A DNA stretch of 15,703 nt from an uncultured Actinotalea sp. (lineage in GTDB: Bacteria > Actinomycetota > Actinomycetes > Actinomycetales > Cellulomonadaceae): the NCBI RefSeq assembly GCF_946885855.1, contig NZ_CAMPHH010000047.1, forward strand, positions 1 through 15,703. Direction: 5' to 3'. Below are positions 6,955 through 13,222 of this stretch, one piece after another. The position numbers and the translations under genes were made by a program. The notes beneath the pieces were generated by a model. The model was not told the origin of the DNA. It made no database searches and saw only the letters and a list, made by a program, of their open reading frames with translations. The stretch's first letter is position 1; each line of letters opens with the position of its first letter.

Positions 6955-8559
6955 GTGACGAGCACGCTCCCCACCGGCAGCACCCTCCTGCGGCACGCCC
7001 GCCTCGTCCCGCTGCCGGATCTCCCGGGTGACCGGCGCACCGACCCGGACGTCGATCGGGCGGCCGACCGGGCCGTCCCGACGTCGTCCGCAGCCGACCC
7101 CGCCGCGCACCACACCCCCGTCGACCTGCGTCTCGAGGACGGCGTCATCACCGCCGTCTCCGCCCCGGGCGAGCGGCTCGACCCGCGACCCTGGGACGTC
7201 GTCGTCGACCTCGACGGCCGCTGGGTCCTCCCCGGCCTGTGGGACCACCACGTCCACCTGGGCCAGTGGGCGCTGGCCTGCCAGCGGTTCGACGTCTCCG
7301 TGGCGACGTCCGCCGCCGAGGCGGCCGCCCTCGTCGTGACCCGGCTGCGCGAGCGCGGCGCCGACGACGACTCCCTGCTCATGGCCGTCGGCTTCCGCGA
7401 CGGCCTGTGGCCCGAGCCGCCGACCGCCGCCGTGCTCGACGACGCGCTCGCGGCCGCCGGCCTGCCCCCCACGCCCGTCGTCGTCGTGTGCGGGGACCTG
7501 CACAGCGCGTGGCTGAGCACCGCGGCGCTGCGCCGGTTCGGCGTCGCCGGCCACGACGACGGCGTCCTGCGCGAGGAGGACTGGTTCCCGCTGCTCGCGG
7601 CCCTGCAGGAGGTGCCGACCGACCGCCTGGACCGGTGGGTCGGCGAGGCGGCGGACGCGGCGGCGGCCCGGGGCGTCGTCGGGATCGTCGACCTGGAGAT
7701 GGCGGACAACGTCACGGTGTGGGAGCGGCGCGTGGCCGCCGGGATGACGCAGCTGCGCGTCGCCGCCGGCGTGTGGCGCGACCACCTCGACCGGGCCGTC
7801 GCGCGGGAGCTGGCCACGGGCGACGTCGTCGGCGGGACGCACGGGCTGGTGACGCTCGGCCCGTTCAAGGTGATCAGCGACGGCTCGCTCAACACGCGCA
7901 CCGCCTACTGCCACGACCCGTACGAGGGTCTGGAGGGGCCGCACGCCCACGGGGTCCTCAACGTGCCCACCGACGAGCTCGTGCCGCTCATGGCGTACGC
8001 GACCCGGCACGGCATCCACTGCGCGATCCACGCGATCGGGGACCGGGCGAACGGCCTCGCGCTGGACGCGTTCGAGGCGACCGGCGCGCGCGGCTCCGTC
8101 GAGCACGCCCAGCTCCTCACCGACGACGACGTCGCCCGGTTCGCCCGGCTCGACGTCGTCGCCTCGGTGCAGCCCGAGCACGCGATGGACGACCGGGACG
8201 TCGTCGAGCGCTACTGGCCGGACCGCGCCGCCCGGACGTTCCCCCTGCGTCGGCTGCACGACGCGGGCGTGCGGCTCGCCTTCGGGTCGGACGCGCCGGT
8301 CGCACCGCTGGACCCCTGGCTCGCGGTGTCCGCCGCCGTCGACCGGGCGCGCGACGGACGGGAGCCGTGGCAGCCGCAGGAGGCGCTGCCGGCCGGGGTC
8401 GCGCTCGCCGCGAGCGTGCGGACCCGGGTCGCCGTCGGGCAGCCCGGGGACCTGGTCGTCCTGGACGCGGACCCGCTGACGACCCGCGGCGAGGCCCTGC
8501 GCGGGATGCCCGTCGCGGGCACCCTGCTGGCCGGCCGCTGGACCCACCGCACGCTCTGA
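6955..8559 (+). CDS. Amidohydrolase family 3 (YtcJ-like) metal-dependent hydrolase
   Basis: This is a 534-residue enzyme of the amidohydrolase superfamily. The N-terminal beta-sandwich strand ends in WVLPGLWDHHVHL, giving the HxH metal pair His99/His101. The TIM-barrel then shows FKVISDGSLNTRT (Lys305, a candidate for the usual carbamylated lysine), IHAIGDRAN (His359), EHAQLL (His384) and FGSDAPVAPLDPW (Asp446). The C-terminus returns to the beta-sandwich with GQPGDLVVLDADPL. Relatives hydrolyse amide or C-N bonds in small molecules such as formamides or cyclic amides; the substrate here is not predictable. It has no signal peptide, so it is probably cytoplasmic. A longer in-frame opening at 6733 would overlap the META gene by about 200 bp and is rejected in favour of GTG 6955. 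Two dehydrogenases follow on the same strand. Confidence 0.9.
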   Translation: MTSTLPTGSTLLRHARLVPLPDLPGDRRTDPDVDRAADRAVPTSSAADPAAHHTPVDLRLEDGVITAVSAPGERLDPRPWDVVVDLDGRWVLPGLWDHHVHLGQWALACQRFDVSVATSAAEAAALVVTRLRERGADDDSLLMAVGFRDGLWPEPPTAAVLDDALAAAGLPPTPVVVVCGDLHSAWLSTAALRRFGVAGHDDGVLREEDWFPLLAALQEVPTDRLDRWVGEAADAAAARGVVGIVDLEMADNVTVWERRVAAGMTQLRVAAGVWRDHLDRAVARELATGDVVGGTHGLVTLGPFKVISDGSLNTRTAYCHDPYEGLEGPHAHGVLNVPTDELVPLMAYATRHGIHCAIHAIGDRANGLALDAFEATGARGSVEHAQLLTDDDVARFARLDVVASVQPEHAMDDRDVVERYWPDRAARTFPLRRLHDAGVRLAFGSDAPVAPLDPWLAVSAAVDRARDGREPWQPQEALPAGVALAASVRTRVAVGQPGDLVVLDADPLTTRGEALRGMPVAGTLLAGRWTHRTL

Positions 8560-8598
8560 GTTTCGCGGGGCGGCCTCCCGGGCCGCAGGATGGCCACC

Positions 8599-9636
8599 AT
8601 GAAGGCGACCCTGATCCACGGCGGCCACGACATCCGTGTCGAGGAGGTGCCGGACCCCGTCCTGGCCGACCCCACCGACGCCGTTGTCCGCGTCCTGCTC
8701 TCCTGCATCTGCGGCAGCGACCTGTGGGGCTATCGCCGGCCCGGGCCGCGCGAGGGCGGGCCCGCGCGCATCGGGCACGAGTTCCTGGGCGTCGTGGAGG
8801 AGGTCGGCGCCGACGTCGCGACGGTGCGTCCCGGCGACGTCGTCATCGCTCCGTTCACCTGGAGCGACGGCACCTGCGTCCACTGCCGGGCGGGCGTGCA
8901 CACGTCCTGCGTGCACGGCGGGATCTGGGGTAACGGGACCGACGGCGGCCAGGGCGAGGCGGTGCGCGTCCCGTACGCCGACGGCACGCTCGTGGCCGCG
9001 CCCGTCGCGCCCGACGACGAGCGGCTGCCCGCGCTCCTGGCCCTGTCCGACGTCATGGGCACGGGGCACCACGCGGCGCTCGCGGCGGGTGTCGGCCCCG
9101 GCTCGCACGTCGCGGTCATCGGCGACGGCGCAGTCGGGCTCTGCGGGGTCCTCGCCGCGCACCGCCTCGGCGCGGAGCGGATCGTCCTGCTGGGCCGACA
9201 CGAGGACCGGATCGCGATCGGGCGCCGGTTCGGTGTCACCGACGTCGTGCCCGAGCGGGGCGAGGAGGCGGTGGCGCGGGTCCAGGAGCTGACCGACGGC
9301 CTCGGCCTGCCGCATGTCATGGAGTGCGTCGGGATGCAGTCGGCGTGGGACACCGCGGTCGCGATCGCCCGGCCCGGCGGGACCGTCGGGTACGTGGGCG
9401 TGCCGAACGGGATGGAGTCCGGCCTGCCGATCCGCCAGATGTTCAGCAACAACGTCGGCGTGCGCGGCGGGGTGGCGCCGGTGCGCGCGTACCTGCCGGA
9501 GCTCCTCGCCGACGTCCTCGCCGGCACGATCGACCCGTCGCCCGTCTTCGACCAGCACCTCCCGCTGGACGCCGCGCCCGAGGGCTACGCGGCGATGGAC
9601 GAGCGCCGCGCCATCAAGACGCTGCTGCGGCCGTGA
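8599..9636 (+). CDS. Zinc-dependent alcohol dehydrogenase (medium-chain MDR)
   Basis: The protein has 345 residues in the usual two domains. The GroES-like catalytic domain shows Cys38 (CICGSD), His60-Glu61 (IGHEFLGVVEEVG) and probably Asp151 around the catalytic zinc. The structural-zinc lobe reads DGTCVHCRAGVHTSC: three cysteines (93, 96, 104) are present, while the first position of the usual four is Asp90. The Rossmann motif is VIGDGAVG (175-180). At the end of the second strand there is Gly-Arg (LLGR, residue 200) rather than an acidic residue, which hints at NADP(H); this is inference. The substrate is unknown. Two in-frame ATGs (8590, 8599) exist; 8599 begins directly with the family N-terminus MKATLIHGG and has AGGA 9 nt upstream. 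It lies 39 bp after the amidohydrolase gene. Confidence 0.93.
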   Translation: MKATLIHGGHDIRVEEVPDPVLADPTDAVVRVLLSCICGSDLWGYRRPGPREGGPARIGHEFLGVVEEVGADVATVRPGDVVIAPFTWSDGTCVHCRAGVHTSCVHGGIWGNGTDGGQGEAVRVPYADGTLVAAPVAPDDERLPALLALSDVMGTGHHAALAAGVGPGSHVAVIGDGAVGLCGVLAAHRLGAERIVLLGRHEDRIAIGRRFGVTDVVPERGEEAVARVQELTDGLGLPHVMECVGMQSAWDTAVAIARPGGTVGYVGVPNGMESGLPIRQMFSNNVGVRGGVAPVRAYLPELLADVLAGTIDPSPVFDQHLPLDAAPEGYAAMDERRAIKTLLRP

Positions 9637-9680
9637 GCGGTGAGGCCGGGACCGCCGGTACCCCCTCGCCCGGGCCGACC

Positions 9681-10727
9681 ATGCGCGCCGTCGTCGTCGA
9701 GGCGTTCGGCGAGACGCCGACCGTGACCGAGGTACCGGTGCCCGCGTGCCCGGCCGACGGCGTCGTCGTCCGCGTCGAGGCCACCGGGCTGTGCCGCAGC
9801 GACTGGCACGCATGGATGGGGCACGACGACGGTGTGGCGCTCCCGCACGTGCCGGGGCACGAGCTCGCCGGGACGGTCCTCGAGGTCGGGCCCGAGGTGC
9901 GGTCGTGGCGGGTCGGGGACCGGGTGACGGTCCCGTTCGTCAGCGCGTGCGGGACGTGCGCGGCGTGCCGGGCCGGGGAGCAGCAGGTGTGCGAGCGGCA
10001 GGAGCAGCCCGGCTTCGCGTACTGGGGCTCGTTCGCGGAGCGGGTCGCGCTGCACCACGCCGACGTCAACCTCGTGCGCCTGCCCGAGGCGCTGTCCGCC
10101 GTCACGGCGGCCTCGCTGGGATGCCGGTTCGCGACCGCCTACCGCGCGCTGATGGCCCACGGCCGGGTGCGCGCGAACGACCGGGTCGCCGTCCAAGGGT
10201 GCGGCGGCGTCGGGCTCTCCGCCGTGATGATCGCCGCCGCCGGCGGGGCCCGGGTGGTTGCGGTCGACGTCTCCGCGGGTGCGCTCGAGGCAGCGCGGGC
10301 GGCCGGCGCGGAGGCGGTCGTCGACGCGACCGGCCTGACGCCGGAGGAGGTCGCGGCGCGCGTGGTCGAGGTGACCGACGGCGGCGCGCACGTGTCCGTG
10401 GACGCGCTGGGCTCGCGGGCGACGGCGGTGGCGTCGGTGCTGGGGCTGCGGCGGCGCGGGCGCCACGTCCAGGTCGGGCTCCTGCTCGCCGGCGACGAGC
10501 GGACGCCCCTGCCGATGGACCGGGTCATCGCGTGGGAGCTGGAGCTCTACGGCAGCCACGGGATGGCCGCGCACGAGTACCCGGCGATGCTCGACGCCGT
10601 CGCGGCCGGGGTGCTGCGCCCGGACCGCCTGGTGACCAGGACGATCGCGCTGGACGAGGTGCCGGAGGCCCTGGCGGCGCTGGGCGACGGCAGCGCCGGC
10701 CCCGGCATGACGGTCATCGCCCCCTGA
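9681..10727 (+). CDS. Zinc-dependent alcohol dehydrogenase (medium-chain MDR), second copy
   Basis: The protein has 348 residues from ATG 9681. Catalytic zinc ligands are Cys38 (LCRSDWHAW), His60-Glu61 (PGHELAGTVLEVG) and Cys148 (GCRFATAYRAL). The structural-zinc lobe is complete, with Cys90, 93, 96 and 104. The Rossmann motif VQGCGGVG (171-178) is followed by VVAVDVS with Asp196, the acidic residue typical of NAD-preferring enzymes. It is clearly diverged from the preceding dehydrogenase, so this is not a recent tandem duplication. The conventional N-terminus MRAVVVEAFG supports ATG 9681. An in-frame GTG at 9633 overlaps the previous stop (GTGA) and would add 16 Gly/Pro/Thr-rich residues through translational coupling; this alternative is real, because no Shine-Dalgarno precedes 9681. 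The last 14 bp overlap the convergent kinase gene. The substrate is unknown. Confidence 0.92.
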   Translation: MRAVVVEAFGETPTVTEVPVPACPADGVVVRVEATGLCRSDWHAWMGHDDGVALPHVPGHELAGTVLEVGPEVRSWRVGDRVTVPFVSACGTCAACRAGEQQVCERQEQPGFAYWGSFAERVALHHADVNLVRLPEALSAVTAASLGCRFATAYRALMAHGRVRANDRVAVQGCGGVGLSAVMIAAAGGARVVAVDVSAGALEAARAAGAEAVVDATGLTPEEVAARVVEVTDGGAHVSVDALGSRATAVASVLGLRRRGRHVQVGLLLAGDERTPLPMDRVIAWELELYGSHGMAAHEYPAMLDAVAAGVLRPDRLVTRTIALDEVPEALAALGDGSAGPGMTVIAP

Positions 10728-11391
10728 CCCCCGGCGGGGCGTCGTCGTGGTCGAGCACGAGCGTCGCCCGGGAGCGGGGGTCGCAGCGGTCCAGGTAGAG
10801 CAGCTGGCCGTCGCGGTAGCGGGCGTTGGCCGGGTCGTCCGGGTCGGCGGGGCAGCCGTCACGCACGGCCATGCGCGCGAACGTCGTCGTGAAGGGCACC
10901 TCGAGCCACACCGACAGGTCCCACGCGTCCGCCAGCTCGTCGCGGTGCAGGAAGATCCCGTCGACGACGACCGCGGTCCCGTCCGCCACGGCGACCGGCT
11001 CGACGGCGACCGGTCGGTCCGTGCGGTGGTCGAACACCGCCGTCCGTACCCGGCGGTCCCCGCCCGGCCGGAGCGGCTCGACGACGGCGGCGCGGAAGGC
11101 CGGGAGGTCGTAGGAGTCCTCGAAGAAGCCCGACGGCGAGGCACGCCCCTGCCGGTACCGCTCGGCACGCGGACGGTGGAACCCGTCGACCGACACCCGT
11201 AGCGTCCGTGTGCCCGTCGCGCGGAGGTGGTCGGCGAGGGCGTCCGCGAACGTCGTCTTGCCTGCGCCGTCCACGCCGTCGACGGCGACGAGCGGCGTCG
11301 TCGTCGGGAGCGCCCGTACCCGCCGGGCGACCTCCGCGACGGACGCCGCGACCGGGGCACGGCGGGCGTCGTCGTCGGCGGTGGCAGTCAC
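10714..11391 (-). CDS. Uridine-kinase-like P-loop NTPase
   Basis: This is a 225-residue P-loop protein. The Walker A motif GVDGAGKTT (39-47) follows strand LVAVD. VSVDGFHRP (67-73) is the strand and Asp/His motif found in the uridine kinase/phosphoribulokinase-like group, and VVVDGIFLHRDEL corresponds to a further conserved strand. Members phosphorylate nucleosides or other small molecules with ATP, but many actinobacterial homologues of this size are uncharacterised, so a true uridine kinase function is uncertain. The start is GTG 11391, with GGGAG 9 nt upstream. It is transcribed against its neighbours: divergent from the small lipoprotein gene and overlapping the second dehydrogenase by 14 bp at the 3' end. 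A link to nucleotide salvage beside purine genes is possible but only suggestive. Confidence 0.85.
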   Translation of the reverse strand: MTATADDDARRAPVAASVAEVARRVRALPTTTPLVAVDGVDGAGKTTFADALADHLRATGTRTLRVSVDGFHRPRAERYRQGRASPSGFFEDSYDLPAFRAAVVEPLRPGGDRRVRTAVFDHRTDRPVAVEPVAVADGTAVVVDGIFLHRDELADAWDLSVWLEVPFTTTFARMAVRDGCPADPDDPANARYRDGQLLYLDRCDPRSRATLVLDHDDAPPGVRGR

Positions 11392-11400
11392 GGCCCCACG

Positions 11401-11405
11401 CTCCC
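11401..11405 (-). promoter_or_regulatory. Shine-Dalgarno of the P-loop kinase gene
   Basis: On the minus strand GGGAG precedes GTG 11391 by 9 nt. It sits in the 90-bp divergent region (11392-11481) that must hold promoters for both the kinase and the small lipoprotein gene. I see no strong -10/-35 pair there. Confidence 0.45.
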
Positions 11406-11481
11406 ACGGCGGAGGTCACGGGACGTCCGTCCCTGGCCGACGACGGCGGCGCACGGTTGCCTGGGTGCGGGGGTGGTGGTG

Positions 11482-11790
11482 GTGTCGCGACGGCAGCTGG
11501 TGACGCTCGGGGGCGTCGTCGTCGCCCTGCTGCTGCTCGCCGCGTGCGCTCCCGGTGCCAACGACGTCGCCGGGAGCGCCGATCCGTCCGGCGCCGGTCC
11601 GTACGGCTTCTGGTGGGGGCTCTGGCACGGCGTCATCGCGCCGGTCACGTTCGTCGTGTCGCTGTTCAGCGACACCGTCGGGATCTACGAGCTCCACAAC
11701 ACCGGCGGCTGGTATGACTTCGGCTTCCTGCTGGGCCTGTCGCTGGCCTTCGGCGGGCCGGGCGGCGCGGCGGCGCGCGGTCGACGCTGA
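11482..11790 (+). CDS. Small lipoprotein/membrane protein of a conserved uncharacterised family
   Basis: From GTG 11482 the protein has 102 residues. The start is SRRQLVTLGG, then a hydrophobic core and lipobox LLAAC, so it is predicted to be a lipoprotein. The mature part contains GPYGFWWGLWHGVIAPVTFVVSLF, then SDTVGIYELHNTGGWYDFGFLLGLSLAFGG, giving two moderately hydrophobic segments that may re-enter or span the membrane. I recognise the Phe-Trp-Trp-Gly-Leu-Trp-His-Gly / His-Asn-x-Gly-Gly-Trp-Tyr-Asp-Phe-Gly-Phe pattern as a widespread small protein of unknown function. Four consecutive GTG codons (11473, 11476, 11479, 11482) make the exact start ambiguous; the G-rich run before 11482 may act as a Shine-Dalgarno. 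Confidence 0.75.
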   Translation: MSRRQLVTLGGVVVALLLLAACAPGANDVAGSADPSGAGPYGFWWGLWHGVIAPVTFVVSLFSDTVGIYELHNTGGWYDFGFLLGLSLAFGGPGGAAARGRR

Positions 11791-11823
11791 GCCGCACTGA
11801 GTAGCACTGAGCCGCACTGAGCC
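11789..11823 (+). repeat. 10-bp tandem repeat with stop codons in all three frames
   Basis: Units are gagccgcact (11789-11798), gagtagcact (11799-11808), gagccgcact (11809-11818) and a partial unit from 11819. TGA occurs at 11788, 11798, 11808 and 11818, so the 10-bp period cycles it through all three plus-strand frames. The array begins on the stop codon of the small lipoprotein gene. Confidence 0.85.
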
Positions 11824-11857
11824 CTGCCCCGCCGAGAGGACGTCACCGGCCGCGAGT

Positions 11858-11892
11858 GCCGAGCCGCACCGCGGCACGCCGAGCAGCACCGC
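11858..11892 (+). repeat. Direct repeat of 15 bp (one mismatch) before padR
   Basis: gccgagccgcaccgc (11858-11872) and gccgagcagcaccgc (11878-11892) are spaced 20 bp apart. GTGCC (11856-11860) and GGCAC (11873-11877) around the first copy can form a short 5-bp stem. The function is unknown; a weak terminator for the small lipoprotein gene is possible but has no T-run. Confidence 0.55.
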
Positions 11893-11918
11893 AGGACGGG
11901 GCCGCTCGCGTCAGACCC

Positions 11919-11953
11919 TTGCCCCATACATCGTCTCGCGATATATATCGGTC
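11919..11953 (+). promoter_or_regulatory. padR promoter with probable PadR operator
   Basis: TTGCCC (11919-11924) and TATATA (11942-11947) are separated by exactly 17 nt and form the best -35/-10 pair in the window. The -10 ends 6 nt before ATG 11954, implying a leaderless message. An inverted repeat, ATACATCG (11926-11933) and CGATATAT (11939-11946), matches at 7 of 8 positions around a 5-nt centre and fills the spacer. A perfect 12-bp palindrome CGATATATATCG (11939-11950) covers the -10. AT-rich dyads of this kind are typical PadR targets, so autorepression is inferred. Confidence 0.7.
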
Positions 11954-12292
11954 ATGCCCACGCGGATGACCGAGCACGCCTACCTCGTGCTGCTCGCCCT
12001 CGCCGACGGCCCTCGTCACGGGTACGGGGTCGTGCTCGCGATTCGCGACCTCTCCGACGGGGCGGTGCGGCTCGGCGCCGGCACGCTCTACGGACTCCTC
12101 GACCGGCTCGCCGGGGGCGGACTGGTCGAGCCGTGCGGCGAGGAGGTCGTGGACGGCCGGCTGCGCCGCTACTACCGGCTCACCGACGACGGCGCCGCCG
12201 CGGCGGCAGCGGAGACGGCCCGGCTGCGTGCGCTCGCCCGCCGGGCGGGTGCGGTGCTGCGCGCGCGCCCGGCGATCGGGGGCGCGTCGTGA
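11954..12292 (+). CDS. PadR-family transcriptional regulator
   Basis: The protein has 112 residues with the PadR winged-helix layout: MTEHAYLVLLALADGPRHGYGVVLAI (helices 1-2), GAGTLYGLLDRLAGGGLVEP (recognition helix and helix 4), then the wing strand RLRRYYRLTDDGAAAAAAE leading into a C-terminal dimerisation helix. PadR proteins are usually dimeric repressors relieved by a ligand. ATG 11954 is favoured by the promoter spacing; an in-frame ATG at 11966 is an alternative that would remove MPTR. The stop overlaps the next gene by 4 nt (GTGA), so the two are translationally coupled. PadR genes paired with a small membrane protein recur in actinobacteria, and the partner is the natural regulated target. 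The local TA-rich promoter stands out sharply in this GC-rich DNA. Confidence 0.92.
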   Translation: MPTRMTEHAYLVLLALADGPRHGYGVVLAIRDLSDGAVRLGAGTLYGLLDRLAGGGLVEPCGEEVVDGRLRRYYRLTDDGAAAAAAETARLRALARRAGAVLRARPAIGGAS

Positions 12293-12885
12293 CCGGCGAG
12301 TCCGGTCGGTGGGGCCGGCCGGGTCCGGACGCCGACGTCGCCCCGGGTGCGGACCGTGGTGAGGTCGCCCCAGGCGCGGGATTCCGGCGCAGCGCCGCGT
12401 CCTGGATCCGCGCGTACCCACCGCGATGGCGTCGCGCGCGGGGCGCGGAGCTCCTCGGGCTCCTGGAGGACCTCGCCGAGCCGGGTGCCTCACGGCTCGG
12501 CGTCCGCCAGGTGGCCGACGTCGTGCGCGGGGGCCTGGCGACCCGGTGGCGCGAGCGCCCGCCGCTCGGCGCCTGGGGCGGACGCGTCGTCGTGTGGACG
12601 GGACTGGCGGCGGCGCTACCGGTGGCCGAGGCCGTCGGCTCCCTCCCGGTGGGGTGGTCCCTCGTGATCGGCGCCGCCGCGTGGGCCCTCCTCCCGGTCG
12701 CCGTCGTGGTGCTGCGGACCGTGCGACGGACTCCCGGGCTGGTGGGTGCGGCCGCCGTCGACGTCGCGCGCGTCGCCTCGGGCGGCAGGGCCCAGGTCGA
12801 CCGGGCGGACGCGACGGCCTTCGTCCCGTGGGGTGTCGTGGGGTGGTCGCCCGGTCCGTCGTCCCGGCCCCGCCCGGTAACCTGA
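12289..12885 (+). CDS. PadR-coupled membrane protein of unknown function
   Basis: From GTG 12289 (GTGA overlap with the padR stop) the protein has 198 residues. A Gly/Asp/Pro-rich N-terminus is followed by SWIRAYPPRWRRARGAELLGLLEDLAEPG (about residues 35-65). This is the amphipathic YP-x-RWR...GxELLxLLEDL motif I recognise from actinobacterial membrane proteins encoded beside PadR regulators. Two closely spaced hydrophobic segments follow (about 100-145, VVVWTGLAAALPVAEAVG and LVIGAAAWALLPVAVVVL), then a basic, probably cytoplasmic C-terminal part. No catalytic motif is seen. The likely role is a membrane factor controlled by the upstream PadR; what it does is unknown. Tight coupling makes a two-gene operon likely. 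Confidence 0.75.
   Translation: MTGESGRWGRPGPDADVAPGADRGEVAPGAGFRRSAASWIRAYPPRWRRARGAELLGLLEDLAEPGASRLGVRQVADVVRGGLATRWRERPPLGAWGGRVVVWTGLAAALPVAEAVGSLPVGWSLVIGAAAWALLPVAVVVLRTVRRTPGLVGAAAVDVARVASGGRAQVDRADATAFVPWGVVGWSPGPSSRPRPVT
12878..12883 (+). promoter_or_regulatory. Probable -10 element of the purS-purQ operon
   Basis: TAACCT (TAnnnT) overlaps the end of the upstream membrane-protein gene and lies about 70 nt before GTG 12953. Transcription from about 12890 would give a leader of roughly 60 nt carrying a proper Shine-Dalgarno, unlike the leaderless genes elsewhere in the window. No clear -35, riboswitch or PurR-like box is visible. Confidence 0.45.
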
Positions 12886-12941
12886 CGCCGCACGGACGCC
12901 GCCGGCGCCCGAGTGCCCACCCCCTTCGCCCGACCAGCATC

Positions 12942-12946
12942 AGGAG
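12942..12946 (+). promoter_or_regulatory. Shine-Dalgarno of purS
   Basis: AGGAG lies 6 nt before GTG 12953. It fixes the purS start at a codon that also begins the conserved protein ([10 protein letters not shown]). Confidence 0.75.
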
Positions 12947-12952
12947 CGCCTC

Positions 12953-13222
12953 GTGGGACGTGTCGTCGTCGATGTGATGCCGAAGCCCGAGATCCTCGAC
13001 CCGCAGGGCAAGGCCGTCGCCGCCGCCCTGCCGCGGCTCGGCTTCCACGGGTTCACCGGGGTCCGGCAGGGCAAGCGTTTCGAGCTCGAGGTCGAGGGTC
13101 CGGTCACCGACGAGGTCCTCGAGCAGGTGCGCCAGGCCGCCGAGACGCTGCTGTCCAACCCGGTCATCGAGGACGTCGTCCGCGTCGCGGCCGCGGAGGA
13201 GCGCGACGGGGCGACGGCGTGA
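12953..13222 (+). CDS. purS: FGAM synthase subunit PurS
   Basis: This is an 89-residue protein, the usual PurS size. [29 protein letters not shown] followed by [13 protein letters not shown] is the PurS signature, with its first strand, helix and the G-x-R-x-GK turn. PurS is a small dimeric structural subunit that bridges PurQ and PurL in the three-part formylglycinamidine ribonucleotide synthase (step 4 of purine synthesis). Its stop codon overlaps the purQ GTG by 4 nt, so the two subunits are coupled in translation, fitting their stoichiometric assembly. The C-terminus AEERDGATA is a short polar tail. Confidence 0.95.
   Translation: MGRVVVDVMPKPEILDPQGKAVAAALPRLGFHGFTGVRQGKRFELEVEGPVTDEVLEQVRQAAETLLSNPVIEDVVRVAAAEERDGATA

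Noticed and set aside
6445..9813. Very long open frame on the minus strand across purC's end, the amidohydrolase and the dehydrogenases
   Set aside because: It is an Arg/Gly/Asp/Val-rich shadow of well-identified plus-strand genes. Long antisense frames are expected at this GC content.
8599..10727. The two dehydrogenases as a split or frameshifted single gene, or a recent duplication
   Set aside because: Each has its own complete catalytic and Rossmann domains, and their sequences differ throughout.
12884..12952. Purine riboswitch in the purS leader
   Set aside because: The leader is only about 60 nt, GC-rich, and has none of the conserved purine-aptamer loop sequences.
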